64,000 nt of DNA from Xanthomonas sp. DAR 80977 (lineage in GTDB: Bacteria > Pseudomonadota > Gammaproteobacteria > Xanthomonadales > Xanthomonadaceae). Below, in pieces: positions 1-8,655 of this stretch (positions are counted from its first letter, which is position 1; each line of letters begins with the position of its first letter). The notes beneath the pieces are model-generated. The model saw only the letters and a program-made list of their open reading frames with translations. It was not told the DNA's origin and did no database searches. A program made the translations under genes and the position numbers. Where the stretch lies: positions 627,001 to 691,000 of the forward strand of contig NZ_CP162487.1 of NCBI RefSeq assembly GCF_041240605.1. Reading direction: 5' to 3'.

Positions 1-2
1 CG

Positions 3-1625
3 GAAGTGGGCGGGATCAAGAACATCGAATACGACGAGAAGTCCTGGAACCTCAATGCCGGCGTGCGCGGCAAGCTGTTCGACGGCCGCTTCGACTGGGA
101 CGCGAGCGTGTCGCTGTCGCGCTACGACATCACCACGCGGCGCCCGCGCTTCCTCACCAACGCGGTGCGCGACTACTACATGGGGCCGCTGCTGGGCCAT
201 CGGCCCGACGGCACCGAGATCCGCGAGTTCTACGCCGACAGGCTGTTCGCGCCGGGCAGCGCGGCGCTGTACGACCAGCTCACCACCGAGGTGGTGAGCC
301 GCGGCGAATCCAGCACCGACCAGGCCCAGTTCGTGTTCAGCGGCGACCTGTTCGCGTTGCCGGCCGGCATGGTGCAGATCGCCACCGTGCTGGAGGCGGC
401 GCGGCAGAAGTACGACCTGCAGCCGGATCCGCGCACCACCGTGGACTACACCGGCAGCGAGCGCATCTACAACCTGACCCAGACCCCGGGCGGCGGCCCG
501 CGCGACCGCTACGCCGCCGGCGTGGAGCTGCGCGTGCCGATCTTCAGCCGGCTCAGCGCGACGCTGGCCGGGCGCTACGACAAGTACGACGACATCACCT
601 CGGTCGACGACGCCGCCACGTGGCAGGCCGGGCTGGAATGGCGGCCGTTCGACAGCCTGCTGCTGCGCGGCAGCCACGCCACCAGCTTCCGCGCGCCGGA
701 CCTGCTGTGGATCTACGCCGGCACCAGCGCCAACAATCCCACCGTCACCGACGAATACCTGTGCCGCCGCGACGGCCTGGATCCGCTGTCCGATGCGTGT
801 TCGGCCGCGCACGAGTACCAGACCTTCTCCACCCAGTCGTCCAATCCGCTGCTGGAGGAGGAGAAGGGCAAGTCGACCACGCTGGGCTTCGTCTGGGACG
901 TGCTGCCGACGCTGTCGCTGAGCGCGGACTACTACCGCATCGAGCTGGAAGGCCGGGTCGAATCGATCTCCAGCGAGACCCTGCTGGAGAACAACGCCAA
1001 CTGCCTGCTCGGCCGCGACCGCGCCGGCAATCCGGTCGACAGCGCCTCGGCCGCCTGCCAGTTCTACATCCAGTCGGTGACCCGCAGCCCCGGCACCGAC
1101 CTCACCGCCGAAGGCCAGATCACCGCGTTCGAGACCTTCCCGATCAACCAGTCGCTGATGCGCACCGACGGCGTGGACGCCAACCTGCGCTACAGCCTCG
1201 ACCTCGGCGACTGGGGCGCGTTCGGCCTGCAGGCCGGCTATACCCGCGTACTGAAGATGGACGTGGCGCAGTTCGCCGGAGCCAAGCCGGTGGACGTGAT
1301 GAACGATGTCGACTACCTGGCGTTCCGCACCCGCACCAATTGGCGTTTGAACTGGAACATCGGCGACTGGTCGACCAGTCTGTACGGCTACCGCTACGGC
1401 TCGCGCCCCAACTACGCCGAGAGCGGTCGCGTGGCGCCGTACGTGGTCTGGAACGCGGACATCGCCAAGCAGATCACCGACAAGGCCACGCTCGGAATCA
1501 GCGTGCTCAACGTGTTCGACAAGATCCATCCGCGCGACGACACCTACACCGCCTGGCCGTACTTCCCGCGCGTCTACAGCGCGATCGGGCGGCAGCTGTA
1601 CGCCAACTTCACCTACAGCTTTTGA
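3..1625 (+). CDS. TonB-dependent receptor, C-terminal part (5' end outside window)
   Basis: The reading frame is open from the left edge of the window to a TGA, so only about the last 540 residues are present. The visible part is a 22-strand beta-barrel type sequence: alternating polar/hydrophobic strands, a 'FRAPDLLW' segment matching the FRAP motif of siderophore-type TonB receptors, a 'YSLDLGDWGAFGLQAGYTR' strand and a terminal aromatic residue (last residues YANFTYSF), as outer-membrane barrels recognised by BAM require. Cysteine pairs in extracellular-loop-like stretches (CRRDGLDPLSDAC, CLLGRD...C) are typical of large TonB receptors in Xanthomonas. It would import an unknown large substrate across the outer membrane with TonB/ExbBD. 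The next gene begins only 2 bases after its stop, so they are probably co-transcribed. The plug domain is not visible, so substrate cannot be guessed. Confidence 0.9.
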   Translation, partial: EVGGIKNIEYDEKSWNLNAGVRGKLFDGRFDWDASVSLSRYDITTRRPRFLTNAVRDYYMGPLLGHRPDGTEIREFYADRLFAPGSAALYDQLTTEVVSRGESSTDQAQFVFSGDLFALPAGMVQIATVLEAARQKYDLQPDPRTTVDYTGSERIYNLTQTPGGGPRDRYAAGVELRVPIFSRLSATLAGRYDKYDDITSVDDAATWQAGLEWRPFDSLLLRGSHATSFRAPDLLWIYAGTSANNPTVTDEYLCRRDGLDPLSDACSAAHEYQTFSTQSSNPLLEEEKGKSTTLGFVWDVLPTLSLSADYYRIELEGRVESISSETLLENNANCLLGRDRAGNPVDSASAACQFYIQSVTRSPGTDLTAEGQITAFETFPINQSLMRTDGVDANLRYSLDLGDWGAFGLQAGYTRVLKMDVAQFAGAKPVDVMNDVDYLAFRTRTNWRLNWNIGDWSTSLYGYRYGSRPNYAESGRVAPYVVWNADIAKQITDKATLGISVLNVFDKIHPRDDTYTAWPYFPRVYSAIGRQLYANFTYSF

Positions 1626-1627
1626 GC

Positions 1628-3334
1628 GTGCGCGTGCAAGGCGATGCGGTCACGCGGCAGGCGCTGCGCGCACGCGCGGGACGGCGCAGCGCCGCCGCAG
1701 GTCGCGCCTGTTGTCGGCTGCTCGCCGTGTGCCTGGCGTTGCCGGCGCTCGCGGTCGCTGCTCCGGCCGCATTGCCTGCGCCCGGCGCCGTCGCTGCGCC
1801 GCGGCGCGCCGAACTCGACCGCCTGTTCGGGCAGGCGATGGCGCGCTACCGGCTGCCGGGGCTGGCGGTCGGCGTGATCGAGAACGGCGAGGTGGTCTAT
1901 GCGCGCAGCGCCGGCGAGCTGCGCGCCGGCAGCGGCGAACGCATCGACGGGCAAACGCTGTTCAAGATCGCTTCCAACAGCAAGGCGATGACCACGGCCT
2001 TGCTGGCGCGCCTGGTCGATGCCGGCAAGCTGCGCTGGGACGATCCGGTGACCAGGTATCTGCCGCAGTTCCGCATGTACGACCCGTGGGTCACGCGCAA
2101 CCTCCAGGTGCGCGACCTGCTGATCCACAACAGCGGCCTGGGCCTGGGTGCGGGCGACCTGATGCTGTGGCCGGAGCCCAACGCCTTCAGCCGTGACGAC
2201 ATCCTCGCCGGGCTTGCCCATCTCAAGCCGACGCACAGCTTCCGTTCGCACTACGCCTACGACAACCTGCTGTACGTGGTCGCCGGCGAAGTGGCGGCGC
2301 GTGCCGGCGGCAGGCCCTATGAACAGTTGCTGCACGAACAGGTGTTCGTGCCGTTGGGGATGCATCGCTGCCAGGCCGGCGCCTGGGAGCGCGATGCGGT
2401 CGGCAACGTCGCCCAGCCGCACATGCGCCAGGGCGAGGCCAACGTGGTGGTGCGCGCCGATGCGGAGCGGATCCCGGATTCGCCCTCGATGGCGGCCGGC
2501 GGCGTGCGCTGCAGCCTCGACGACATGCTGGCGTGGATGCGTGCGTGGCTGGCGCCCGACAGCGACACCGCGGCGTGGCTGTCGCCGGCGCAGCGCCAGG
2601 CGTTGTGGACGCTGCACACGCCGATGCCGATCTCCGCGCAGATGCGCGACTGGGACGGCACGCGCATGTACGGCTATGGCTACGGCTGGCGCATCGCCGA
2701 CGTGGACGGGCAGTGGCAGGTCGCGCATACCGGCACCTTGATGGGCATGTATTCGTCGCTGGTGCTGCTGCCCGACCGGCGCAGCGGCTTCGTCATCCTC
2801 AGCAACGGCGAGGGCGGCGAGATGCGCACCACCCTGGGCGAAGCGTTGCTCAAGCGTTTCACCCGTCCCGGCGAGTCGGCGCTGGATGTGGCGCACTACG
2901 CCACGCTGCTCGAGCAGGCGCGTGCGCATGCCGCCAGTGCCGCACACGCTGACACTGGCACCGACACCTCCGCGCGCGTGCCGGTGGCCGTCGCCGCATC
3001 GCGCGCTAGGCAAGGCATCTGGCGCGATCCGTGGTTCGGCGAGGTCGCGCTGTGCCCGCAACAGGGCGCGCTGCGCTTCCAGGCGCGCAAGTCGCCGCTG
3101 CTGCGCGGCCGGGTCATGCAGGTCGGCGCGCGCTGGCTGGTGGACTGGGACGAGGCCAGCGTCGATGCCGAGCCGTGGCTGGAGTTCGCCGTTGCCGCCG
3201 ATGGCGCGCCGCGCATGCGGCTCGCGCATGTCGATCCGAACGCGGATTTCAGCTACGACTATGCCGACCTGGAATTCGTGCGGGTGGGGGCTTGTCCCGA
3301 TCGTGTGGGAGGGACTTCAGTCCCGACGCCTTGA
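1628..3334 (+). CDS. Secreted serine hydrolase, class C beta-lactamase / penicillin-binding fold
   Basis: About 568 residues. After an Arg-rich start comes a hydrophobic stretch (LLAVCLALPALAVAA) consistent with a signal peptide. The beta-lactamase-fold domain has the S-x-x-K catalytic motif (SNSK, Ser near residue 116), a Y-x-N type motif (YDN) and HTG in place of KTG. A C-terminal beta-rich extension of about 130 residues follows, as in many class C-like esterases and D-aminopeptidases. No ATG fits; GTG at 1628 or 1634 is the likely start and no good ribosome site is visible, so translation may be coupled to the receptor gene ending 2 bases upstream. The family hydrolyses esters, amides or D-amino-acid peptides; true beta-lactam resistance is not implied. 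The last nine residues are encoded by the left arm of an inverted repeat (3304-3369) and the stop codon lies in its loop. Confidence 0.85.
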   Translation: MRVQGDAVTRQALRARAGRRSAAAGRACCRLLAVCLALPALAVAAPAALPAPGAVAAPRRAELDRLFGQAMARYRLPGLAVGVIENGEVVYARSAGELRAGSGERIDGQTLFKIASNSKAMTTALLARLVDAGKLRWDDPVTRYLPQFRMYDPWVTRNLQVRDLLIHNSGLGLGAGDLMLWPEPNAFSRDDILAGLAHLKPTHSFRSHYAYDNLLYVVAGEVAARAGGRPYEQLLHEQVFVPLGMHRCQAGAWERDAVGNVAQPHMRQGEANVVVRADAERIPDSPSMAAGGVRCSLDDMLAWMRAWLAPDSDTAAWLSPAQRQALWTLHTPMPISAQMRDWDGTRMYGYGYGWRIADVDGQWQVAHTGTLMGMYSSLVLLPDRRSGFVILSNGEGGEMRTTLGEALLKRFTRPGESALDVAHYATLLEQARAHAASAAHADTGTDTSARVPVAVAASRARQGIWRDPWFGEVALCPQQGALRFQARKSPLLRGRVMQVGARWLVDWDEASVDAEPWLEFAVAADGAPRMRLAHVDPNADFSYDYADLEFVRVGACPDRVGGTSVPTP

Positions 3335-3369
3335 AGGTGGAGGCCGTCGGGACTGAAGTCCCTCCCACA
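3304..3369. repeat. REP-like inverted repeat, copy A (25-bp perfect arms)
   Basis: TGTGGGAGGGACTTCAGTCC plus five more bases at 3304-3328 is perfectly complementary to 3345-3369, with a 16-base loop. Related elements lie at 18653-18771 and 63524-63594. The left arm encodes the C-terminus of the preceding hydrolase and the loop holds its stop codon. On the transcript it would form a strong hairpin, able to end or protect the upstream mRNA. Confidence 0.9.
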
Positions 3370-3453
3370 ACAACCATCCCGTTCACCGCGTTTCCAGATA
3401 CTGCTGTTGCTTGCGCTCGTCGCTCACTGTCAGATCCCCCGGAATCTTCCCCC

Positions 3454-4257
3454 ATGACCCGACTCTTTCCCGCACCCGCATCGCCCCGCACCCGCTGGCT
3501 GGCACCGCTGGCGCTCGCCGCCCTGCTCGGCGCCTGCGCGCACGCGCCGCAGCGCAATCCGCTGGCCGAATGGGTGCCGTCGCCGAACCAGGACCTGCGC
3601 CGGCCGATCCTGATCGTGATCCACTACACCGACCAGGACTCGGTGCAGCGCAGCCTGGACACGCTGCGCTCGCACAACAGCAAGGGCAAGGTCAGCGCGC
3701 ACTACCTGATCGGCCGCGACGGCAAGCGCTACCAGCTGGTCAGCGACGAGCGCCGCGCCTGGCACGGCGGTGCCGGGCGCTGGGGCACGATCACCGACAT
3801 CAACTCCGCCTCGATCGGCATCGAACTGGACAACGACGGCAAGACTCCGTTCGCGCAGGCGCAGATCGACAGTCTGCTGCTGTTGCTGGAGGACCTGTGC
3901 ACGCGGCTGCGCATCCCGCGCACGCAGGTGGTCGGGCACGAGGACTTCGCGCCCACGCGCAAGGTCGACCCGGGCCCGCTGTTTCCGTGGAAGCGCCTGG
4001 CCGAGGCCGGTTTCGGCCGCTGGCCCGCCGCGGACACGCCGCCGGTGCCGCCCGGCTTCGACCCATGGCAGGCGCTGGCACTGATCGGCTATCCGGTCGA
4101 CGACCGCGCGGCCACGCTGCGCGCCTTCCACCACCATTACCGCGGCAACGACGCCACCGCGTTCGACGCCGAGGACCTGCGCATCCTCTACGCATTGACC
4201 CGGCCGGCGCTGGCGCGGCCGCCGCCGGTTCCGGCGCAGGAGCCGGACGCGCCGTAG
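3454..4257 (+). CDS. N-acetylmuramoyl-L-alanine amidase, AmpD/AmiD family lipoprotein
   Basis: 267 residues. The N-terminus has a short basic region, a hydrophobic core and a lipobox (LLGAC, Cys near residue 29), so the mature protein is probably lipid-anchored facing the periplasm. The amidase_2 domain shows the zinc ligands and catalytic surroundings of the family: 'VIHYT' (first His), 'HYLIGRDGKRYQLV', 'AWHGG', 'SIGIELDN' and the C-terminal 'VGHEDFAPTRKVDPGPLFPW' with His and Asp. A smaller C-terminal region (DDRAATLRAFHHHYRG) looks like the peptidoglycan-binding helical tail of AmiD. It would cleave the bond between MurNAc and L-Ala in wall turnover. The start ATG was chosen because it places the signal peptide correctly; the reading frame extends further upstream but without one. 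Confidence 0.92.
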   Translation: MTRLFPAPASPRTRWLAPLALAALLGACAHAPQRNPLAEWVPSPNQDLRRPILIVIHYTDQDSVQRSLDTLRSHNSKGKVSAHYLIGRDGKRYQLVSDERRAWHGGAGRWGTITDINSASIGIELDNDGKTPFAQAQIDSLLLLLEDLCTRLRIPRTQVVGHEDFAPTRKVDPGPLFPWKRLAEAGFGRWPAADTPPVPPGFDPWQALALIGYPVDDRAATLRAFHHHYRGNDATAFDAEDLRILYALTRPALARPPPVPAQEPDAP

Positions 4258-4389
4258 CGGCGCGTCTCCCCGCGTTGCGCGGCTGCGGCCGGCGCCCGTG
4301 CCGCAATGCGTGCCCGGCGCGCGGCATGCACTGGATCCGAACCCGTTCTTGGTAGCATTGGCGCGCCAAGAACTCCAAAGGACGCAGTG

Positions 4390-5301
4390 ATGAGGCTCGC
4401 AAAGACGACCCTGTGGGCGGCAACGCTCCTGTTGCTCGGTGGTTGCACGGACAAGCAGCCCGACGCCGCCCCCGCGTCCGCGCCGGCGGCGCCTGCAGCG
4501 AACGCAGCGGCCGCCCCGGCCCCCGCGGCCACGCAAGCCGAGCCGGTCGCGGCCGAGGTGCCGGCGCCAGGGCGCGTGCTCGACGACATCTATGGGCAGA
4601 AGGGCGACGGATCGGCGTCCTACGCCATCGACAACGGCGCCGTGGCCAGCTTCTGGTACGGCTACCGCTTCGACCTGGACGGCAAGCACTATTACACCGG
4701 CTTCGCCAATGCCACGCCGGAGAAATACGGCAAATCGGAAGAAGAGACCACGCCGGACCCCGCCGTCGGCGTCAGCATCAGCCAGGCCACCTACGTGCTC
4801 GACAGCGCGGACGGCAAGCCGGCCTGGACGCTGTTCCATGCGCAGCAATGGGCGGGCGATTTCGGCGGCAACGAGAAGGCCGACACGCTGGACCAGAAGC
4901 GCACGCCGCAGAGCACCCAGACCAAGGACGGCCACCTGCTGCTGGCGCTGCCGACCACGCACTTCGCCGACGGCATCACCAGCTCGGGCTTCGCCGTGTT
5001 CACGTTCGACCCGAACAAGAACGACCTGGGCGACTACAAGGGCTGGGTCTACCTGGGCACCGTGGCCACCGGCGAGGACAACGGCGCGGCCTGCGACGAC
5101 GAGGGCACCCTGAAGTGCGCGTCCAGCACCGGCACGCTGAGCTTCGAGCCGGGCAACGGGCCGATGCCGGGCCTGCGCGTGGCCATGCGCGGCACCGCCA
5201 TCGCCGGTCCGGGCAAGGTCCGCACCCTGGGCGCCAGCGACGTGGCCACCTACGCCTACGACCAGGCCAAGGGCAAGTACGTGCCGCCGCTGGATCGCTG
5301 A
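4390..5301 (+). CDS. Lipoprotein of unknown family, paralogue of the next gene; candidate effector immunity protein
   Basis: 303 residues. The N-terminus is a clear lipoprotein signal (LLLLGGC, Cys near residue 20), followed by an Ala/Pro-rich linker of about 45 residues and a domain of about 240 residues that I do not recognise. That domain has acidic Gly-rich loops (GQKGDGSASYAIDNG, DPNKNDLGDYKGW) and a central 'KHYYTGF' motif. The domain is repeated, without the lipoprotein signal, in the gene at 5705. A ribosome site (AAAGGACG) lies 5-8 bases before the ATG. It sits upstream of a peptidoglycan-degrading effector gene (6658). In Xanthomonas T4SS killing systems periplasmic lipoproteins encoded next to effectors commonly neutralise them, so an immunity role is a reasonable inference but is not shown by the sequence itself. 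Confidence 0.85.
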   Translation: MRLAKTTLWAATLLLLGGCTDKQPDAAPASAPAAPAANAAAAPAPAATQAEPVAAEVPAPGRVLDDIYGQKGDGSASYAIDNGAVASFWYGYRFDLDGKHYYTGFANATPEKYGKSEEETTPDPAVGVSISQATYVLDSADGKPAWTLFHAQQWAGDFGGNEKADTLDQKRTPQSTQTKDGHLLLALPTTHFADGITSSGFAVFTFDPNKNDLGDYKGWVYLGTVATGEDNGAACDDEGTLKCASSTGTLSFEPGNGPMPGLRVAMRGTAIAGPGKVRTLGASDVATYAYDQAKGKYVPPLDR

Positions 5302-5704
5302 ACAGCCGCCGACCGGCCCGCGCCAGGGCCGGCCGGAGGCAGGCGCGGCGAGGCGCGGCCGGCTGGTCGCCGGCGATGGAACTGGGTAAGATGCCGGCAC
5401 GGGGCCTGATGATCAGGCGAGTCATTCGCGAGCGGCAATGGATGCTGCACTCGCCCGAAATGCCGGAGTGGATCGCCGGCTTGCGGTTCGCCATGCGCGA
5501 ACGCCATCACCGCCCCTGCTTTGGGGCCGGATTGCAATCCACCGTTCTCTGTCCGAAGCCGCGCCTGCGAGGAGATCCGTTTCCGCGTGGGTCGCGTCGT
5601 GTCCGCGATGCGCAAGAGGGCGGCATCTGCACACGACGGCGTGGCGTGTCGGGATTTTCAGGAATGTTTTCCGGCTTCTTCAACGAATACAGGATGTTCT
5701 GCAC
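5302..5704. other. Intergenic stretch with no gene seen
   Basis: Four hundred bases between the two paralogues. Open frames here lack start sites with ribosome signals and recognisable protein character. An AGGA at 5691-5694 is the only plausible ribosome site and serves the next gene. Confidence 0.5.
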
Positions 5705-6490
5705 ATGTCCAATGACAACAAGCTTGCCGTCGCGACCGAAGCGCCGCCCTATCCGGGCAGCGTGCTCTATCTGATCTACGGCATCGACGGGGACGGCGCG
5801 ACCTCGTACGAGATCGACAACGGCAGCGTGGCCAGCTTCTGGCACGGCCAGCATTTCGATCTGGGCGGCAAGCACTACTACACCGGCTTCGCCTACGCCA
5901 CGCCGAACAAGTACGGCAACGACGAGGAAGAGACCTTCGCGGACCCGGGCGAGGGCGTGTCCATCAGCCAGGCCACGTTCCTGCTGACCGCGCCCGGCAG
6001 CGAGCGGCCGTGGATGCTGTTCCACGCGCAGCAGTACGTCGGCAGCTTTGGCGGCTACGAGCGTGCCGACGCGGTCGACGAGACGCGCAAGCCGCAGCAC
6101 TACGTCCTGGACAACGGCCAGCTGCTGCTGGCGGTGCCGACCTCCAGTTTCGGCAACGGCGTCGCCAGCGCCGGCTTCGCGCTGTTCACCTTCGATCCGG
6201 CCAAGAGCGACCTGGGCGACTACCAGGGCTGGGTGTACCGCGGAACGGTCGCGGCCGGCGAGGACAACGAAGCCAGCAGCGACGAGGAAGGCGTCGTCCC
6301 GCACGTTTCCAGCGTCGGCACGCTGCGCCTGGAGACGGTGCCGGGCCAAGCGATGCCGCTCGTGCACTTGGCGCTGAGCGGCACCGCGATCGCCGGTCCC
6401 GGCCGGGCGCGGCTGCTCGATGCATCCGACGCGGTGGTCTATGCGTTCGACCAGGCGAGCGGACAGTACCTGCCGAAAGACGGCGCATGA
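5705..6490 (+). CDS. Paralogue of the 4390 lipoprotein domain, without signal peptide
   Basis: 261 residues that align along nearly their whole length with the domain of the preceding lipoprotein: shared blocks include 'IDNGSVASFWHG', 'GKHYYTGFAYATP', 'GVSISQATFLL', 'WMLFHAQQ', 'FTFDPAKSDLGDY.GWVY' and 'GTAIAGPG'. The N-terminus (MSNDNKLAVATEAPP) has no hydrophobic segment, so as annotated it is cytoplasmic. I looked upstream in all frames for a lost signal sequence and found none convincing. The start ATG is preceded by AGGA at a spacing of about 10. The pair therefore arose by duplication with loss or gain of the export signal. If the pair protects against the effector encoded next, the two copies would act in different compartments. 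Function is otherwise unknown. Confidence 0.8.
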   Translation: MSNDNKLAVATEAPPYPGSVLYLIYGIDGDGATSYEIDNGSVASFWHGQHFDLGGKHYYTGFAYATPNKYGNDEEETFADPGEGVSISQATFLLTAPGSERPWMLFHAQQYVGSFGGYERADAVDETRKPQHYVLDNGQLLLAVPTSSFGNGVASAGFALFTFDPAKSDLGDYQGWVYRGTVAAGEDNEASSDEEGVVPHVSSVGTLRLETVPGQAMPLVHLALSGTAIAGPGRARLLDASDAVVYAFDQASGQYLPKDGA

Positions 6491-6494
6491 ATCC

Positions 6495-6528
6495 GCCGGT
6501 ACGCCGATCCGCGGATCGGCGTACCGGC
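6495..6528. repeat. 34-bp perfect palindrome downstream of the 5705 gene
   Basis: GCCGGTACGCCGATCCG at 6495-6511 is followed directly by its exact reverse complement at 6512-6528. It starts 5 bases after the stop codon. No T-run follows, so as a terminator it would be atypical; it could also be a protein-binding site or an mRNA-stabilising hairpin. Confidence 0.9.
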
Positions 6529-6603
6529 AGCAGCAAGACCGCAGCACCCGCAGTACTCGAACAGTTTTGTTGACCGCGCACTAACAAGCTCACGGACGAG
6601 CTC

Positions 6604-6640
6604 GGTTGACCTTGGCGGCGCAGGCCGCCGTATATCAACC
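6604..6640 (+). promoter_or_regulatory. Leader hairpin before the effector gene
   Basis: GGTTGA (6604-6609) pairs with TCAACC (6635-6640) and, inside, GGCGGC (6614-6619) pairs with GCCGCC (6624-6629). The hairpin ends just before the AAGGAG ribosome site at about 6643-6648. It may tune translation of the toxic product, but this is inference. Confidence 0.5.
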
Positions 6641-6657
6641 TCAAGGAGTAACACGAG

Positions 6658-8655
6658 ATGGCACGCGATTATACGAAGGCCGAGAACCTCGACATCATCG
6701 AGCGTGAGGCCAAGGAACGCCACATTCCGGTCGACGATTTCATGCGCTTCGCCTATATCGAGACCGGCGGCAAGTTCGACGAGCAGGCCAGCCGCGGCCC
6801 GAACAGCGCCAAGGGCCTGTTCCAGTTCACCCCCGGCACCGCAGCGGCCTACGGCATCAGCGGCCGCGAACTGGATGCGGTGGCCAATACCGACGCCGCG
6901 GCGCGGCTGTACCAGGACAACCAGCATTCGCTGACCCGGCAGCACGACAAGGACCACCGTCCGTACCTGTCCGGCAAGCCGCAGCCCGATGGCCTGGACA
7001 TGTACATGGCGCACCAGCAGGGCGCCGGCGGCTACCGGTCGATCCAGGCCGCGGTCGCCACCGGCAGCTTCGCGCGCGAGGACACGCGGTCGAACATCCT
7101 CAACAACGTGCCGCGCGAAAAGGATCCTGCCGGCGCCAAGCAGTTCGAGGCCTATACCGGTTCCTCGCTGGCCGAGTTCAAGAAGATGTCCGACCAGGAC
7201 ATGGCCAAGACCTTCCTGAAGTACTGGGACACCAAGTTCGACCATATCGCGATCCCGGAAAAGGGCATCAAGCCGGTCGCCGAGGGCCAGGCCCAGGCCA
7301 CGCCGGGCCAGCACGCCGAGCAGCGTACGCAGGCGCCCCAGGCTGCCGCGCAGGCCACGCCCGCCGCCGCCAAGCAGCAGGGCGAGCACGCCGGCATCCA
7401 GCTCACCGCCGCGCACGCCATGGGCGTCAAGTACGACGACGTGCAGTACGCGATCAACATCAAGGGCCACAAGCTCTACCACCCGGGCGTGGACGGCAAG
7501 CACCTGGAGCAGGGCTACATCGACTGCTCCGGCTGGGTGTCGGAGTTGCAGAACGCCACCATGCGCGAGATCAACCAGAAGGCCGGGCACACCGTGTTCG
7601 GCCGCCAGGACATGCTGGCGCAAGGCCAGAACGGCTCCGGCGGCATCGTCAAGAAGGCCTTCGACAGTTCCGGCGTGCTGCTGCAGGGCCAGGACGTGTT
7701 CAAGCCCGGCGCGCTGAAGGAAGGCATGGTCATCGGCGTGGACGCCGGCAACACCAAGCACGAGCATTGGAAAGGCATCGACCACATCCTGATGGTGGTG
7801 CGCGACCCCAAGAGCGGCGAGCTGCAGGTCAGCCAGTCCAGCGGCAGCAAGGGCGTGAACACCATGCCGCTGGACGACTACCTGGCGAGCCACAAGAACG
7901 CCAAGCTGTTCGCGTCCGACCCGCTGGCCAAAGCGCGCGACCTGCTGCAGGACAAGCAGCAGACCCAGTCGCAGGACCGCAGCCAAGGCCACGACGCACG
8001 CACGTCGCTGAAGCCGGGCGAGCAGGGCGCCGACGTGAAGGCGATGCAGCAGAGCCTGATCGAGCTCGGCATCAAGGACAACAGCGGCAAGCTGCTGACC
8101 GGCACCGGCTACTACGGCGACAAGACCAAGGAAGTGGTGGCCAACCTGCAGCGCGAGAAGGGCATCGAGCCGACCGGCGTCGCCGACAAGGTCACCCTCG
8201 ACGCGCTGAGCAAGCTGCAGGCGCAGAGCAAGACCGGTGCCGAGGCCAAGGCCGCCAATCCGGCCGTGGCCGAGGCGCAGCGGGCCGACAATCCGCTGTT
8301 CAAGCAGGCGGTGGAGCAGCTGCAGAAGCATGGGCCGAACGGCGGCTTCAACAGCCGCGAGGAAATGCAGCGCGCGGCCGGGCAGGTGGCGTTCGAGGCC
8401 AAGGTGGGCGGCATGTCGCGCATCGACGACGTGGTGCACAGCACCGACGGCAAGGGCCTGATCGCGGTGGAGCGCAATCCGAACAATCCGCACGACGTGA
8501 ACCGCGCCTACGTGGACAAGCAGCATGCCGCGACCGTGCCGCTGGAGCAGAGCCAGCAGCAGCTGGCGGCGGAAACCCAGCGCCAGGCGCAGGAGCAGCA
8601 GACCCAGGACCAGCAGCGCACCCAGGCGCAGTCCACGCAGTCGCCGACGCGCTGA
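6658..8655 (+). CDS. Putative X-T4SS effector: transglycosylase-like + NlpC/P60-like + peptidoglycan-binding + XVIPCD
   Basis: 665 residues in four parts. Residues about 15-200 resemble a lytic transglycosylase/lysozyme fold, with a catalytic-type Glu35 in 'YIETGGKF' and the 'AKGLFQFTPGTAAAYG' signature. Residues about 250-420 resemble an NlpC/P60 cysteine peptidase, with Cys290 in 'IDCSGWV' and His376 in 'GIDHILMVV'. Residues about 450-520 are a PG_binding_1 domain ('GEQGADVKAMQQSL'). Residues about 545-665 form an XVIPCD: 'MSRIDDVV', 'VERNPNNPHDVNRAYVD' and a Gln-rich tail, the signal known to dock Xanthomonadaceae effectors on the VirD4 coupling protein. There is no signal peptide, as expected for T4SS delivery. 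The product should cut both glycan and peptide bonds of a rival's wall. AAGGAG precedes the ATG by about 10 bases. The two upstream paralogues are candidate immunity proteins. Confidence 0.85.
   Translation: MARDYTKAENLDIIEREAKERHIPVDDFMRFAYIETGGKFDEQASRGPNSAKGLFQFTPGTAAAYGISGRELDAVANTDAAARLYQDNQHSLTRQHDKDHRPYLSGKPQPDGLDMYMAHQQGAGGYRSIQAAVATGSFAREDTRSNILNNVPREKDPAGAKQFEAYTGSSLAEFKKMSDQDMAKTFLKYWDTKFDHIAIPEKGIKPVAEGQAQATPGQHAEQRTQAPQAAAQATPAAAKQQGEHAGIQLTAAHAMGVKYDDVQYAINIKGHKLYHPGVDGKHLEQGYIDCSGWVSELQNATMREINQKAGHTVFGRQDMLAQGQNGSGGIVKKAFDSSGVLLQGQDVFKPGALKEGMVIGVDAGNTKHEHWKGIDHILMVVRDPKSGELQVSQSSGSKGVNTMPLDDYLASHKNAKLFASDPLAKARDLLQDKQQTQSQDRSQGHDARTSLKPGEQGADVKAMQQSLIELGIKDNSGKLLTGTGYYGDKTKEVVANLQREKGIEPTGVADKVTLDALSKLQAQSKTGAEAKAANPAVAEAQRADNPLFKQAVEQLQKHGPNGGFNSREEMQRAAGQVAFEAKVGGMSRIDDVVHSTDGKGLIAVERNPNNPHDVNRAYVDKQHAATVPLEQSQQQLAAETQRQAQEQQTQDQQRTQAQSTQSPTR
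8287..8640 (+). repeat. XVIPCD-encoding direct DNA repeat, copy 1
   Basis: This 3' segment of the first effector gene is very similar at the DNA level to 10639-10980 in the second effector gene, with long blocks of identity (for instance around 'gcgcgcggccgggcaggtgg' and the segment encoding NPNNPHDVNRAYVD). The similarity covers only the secretion domain, which points to domain duplication or gene conversion. Confidence 0.85.

Noticed and set aside
1628..3334. True antibiotic-resistance beta-lactamase
   Set aside because: The fold and motifs fit, but the SxxK/HTG variant and the long C-terminal domain are more typical of esterases or D-peptidases.
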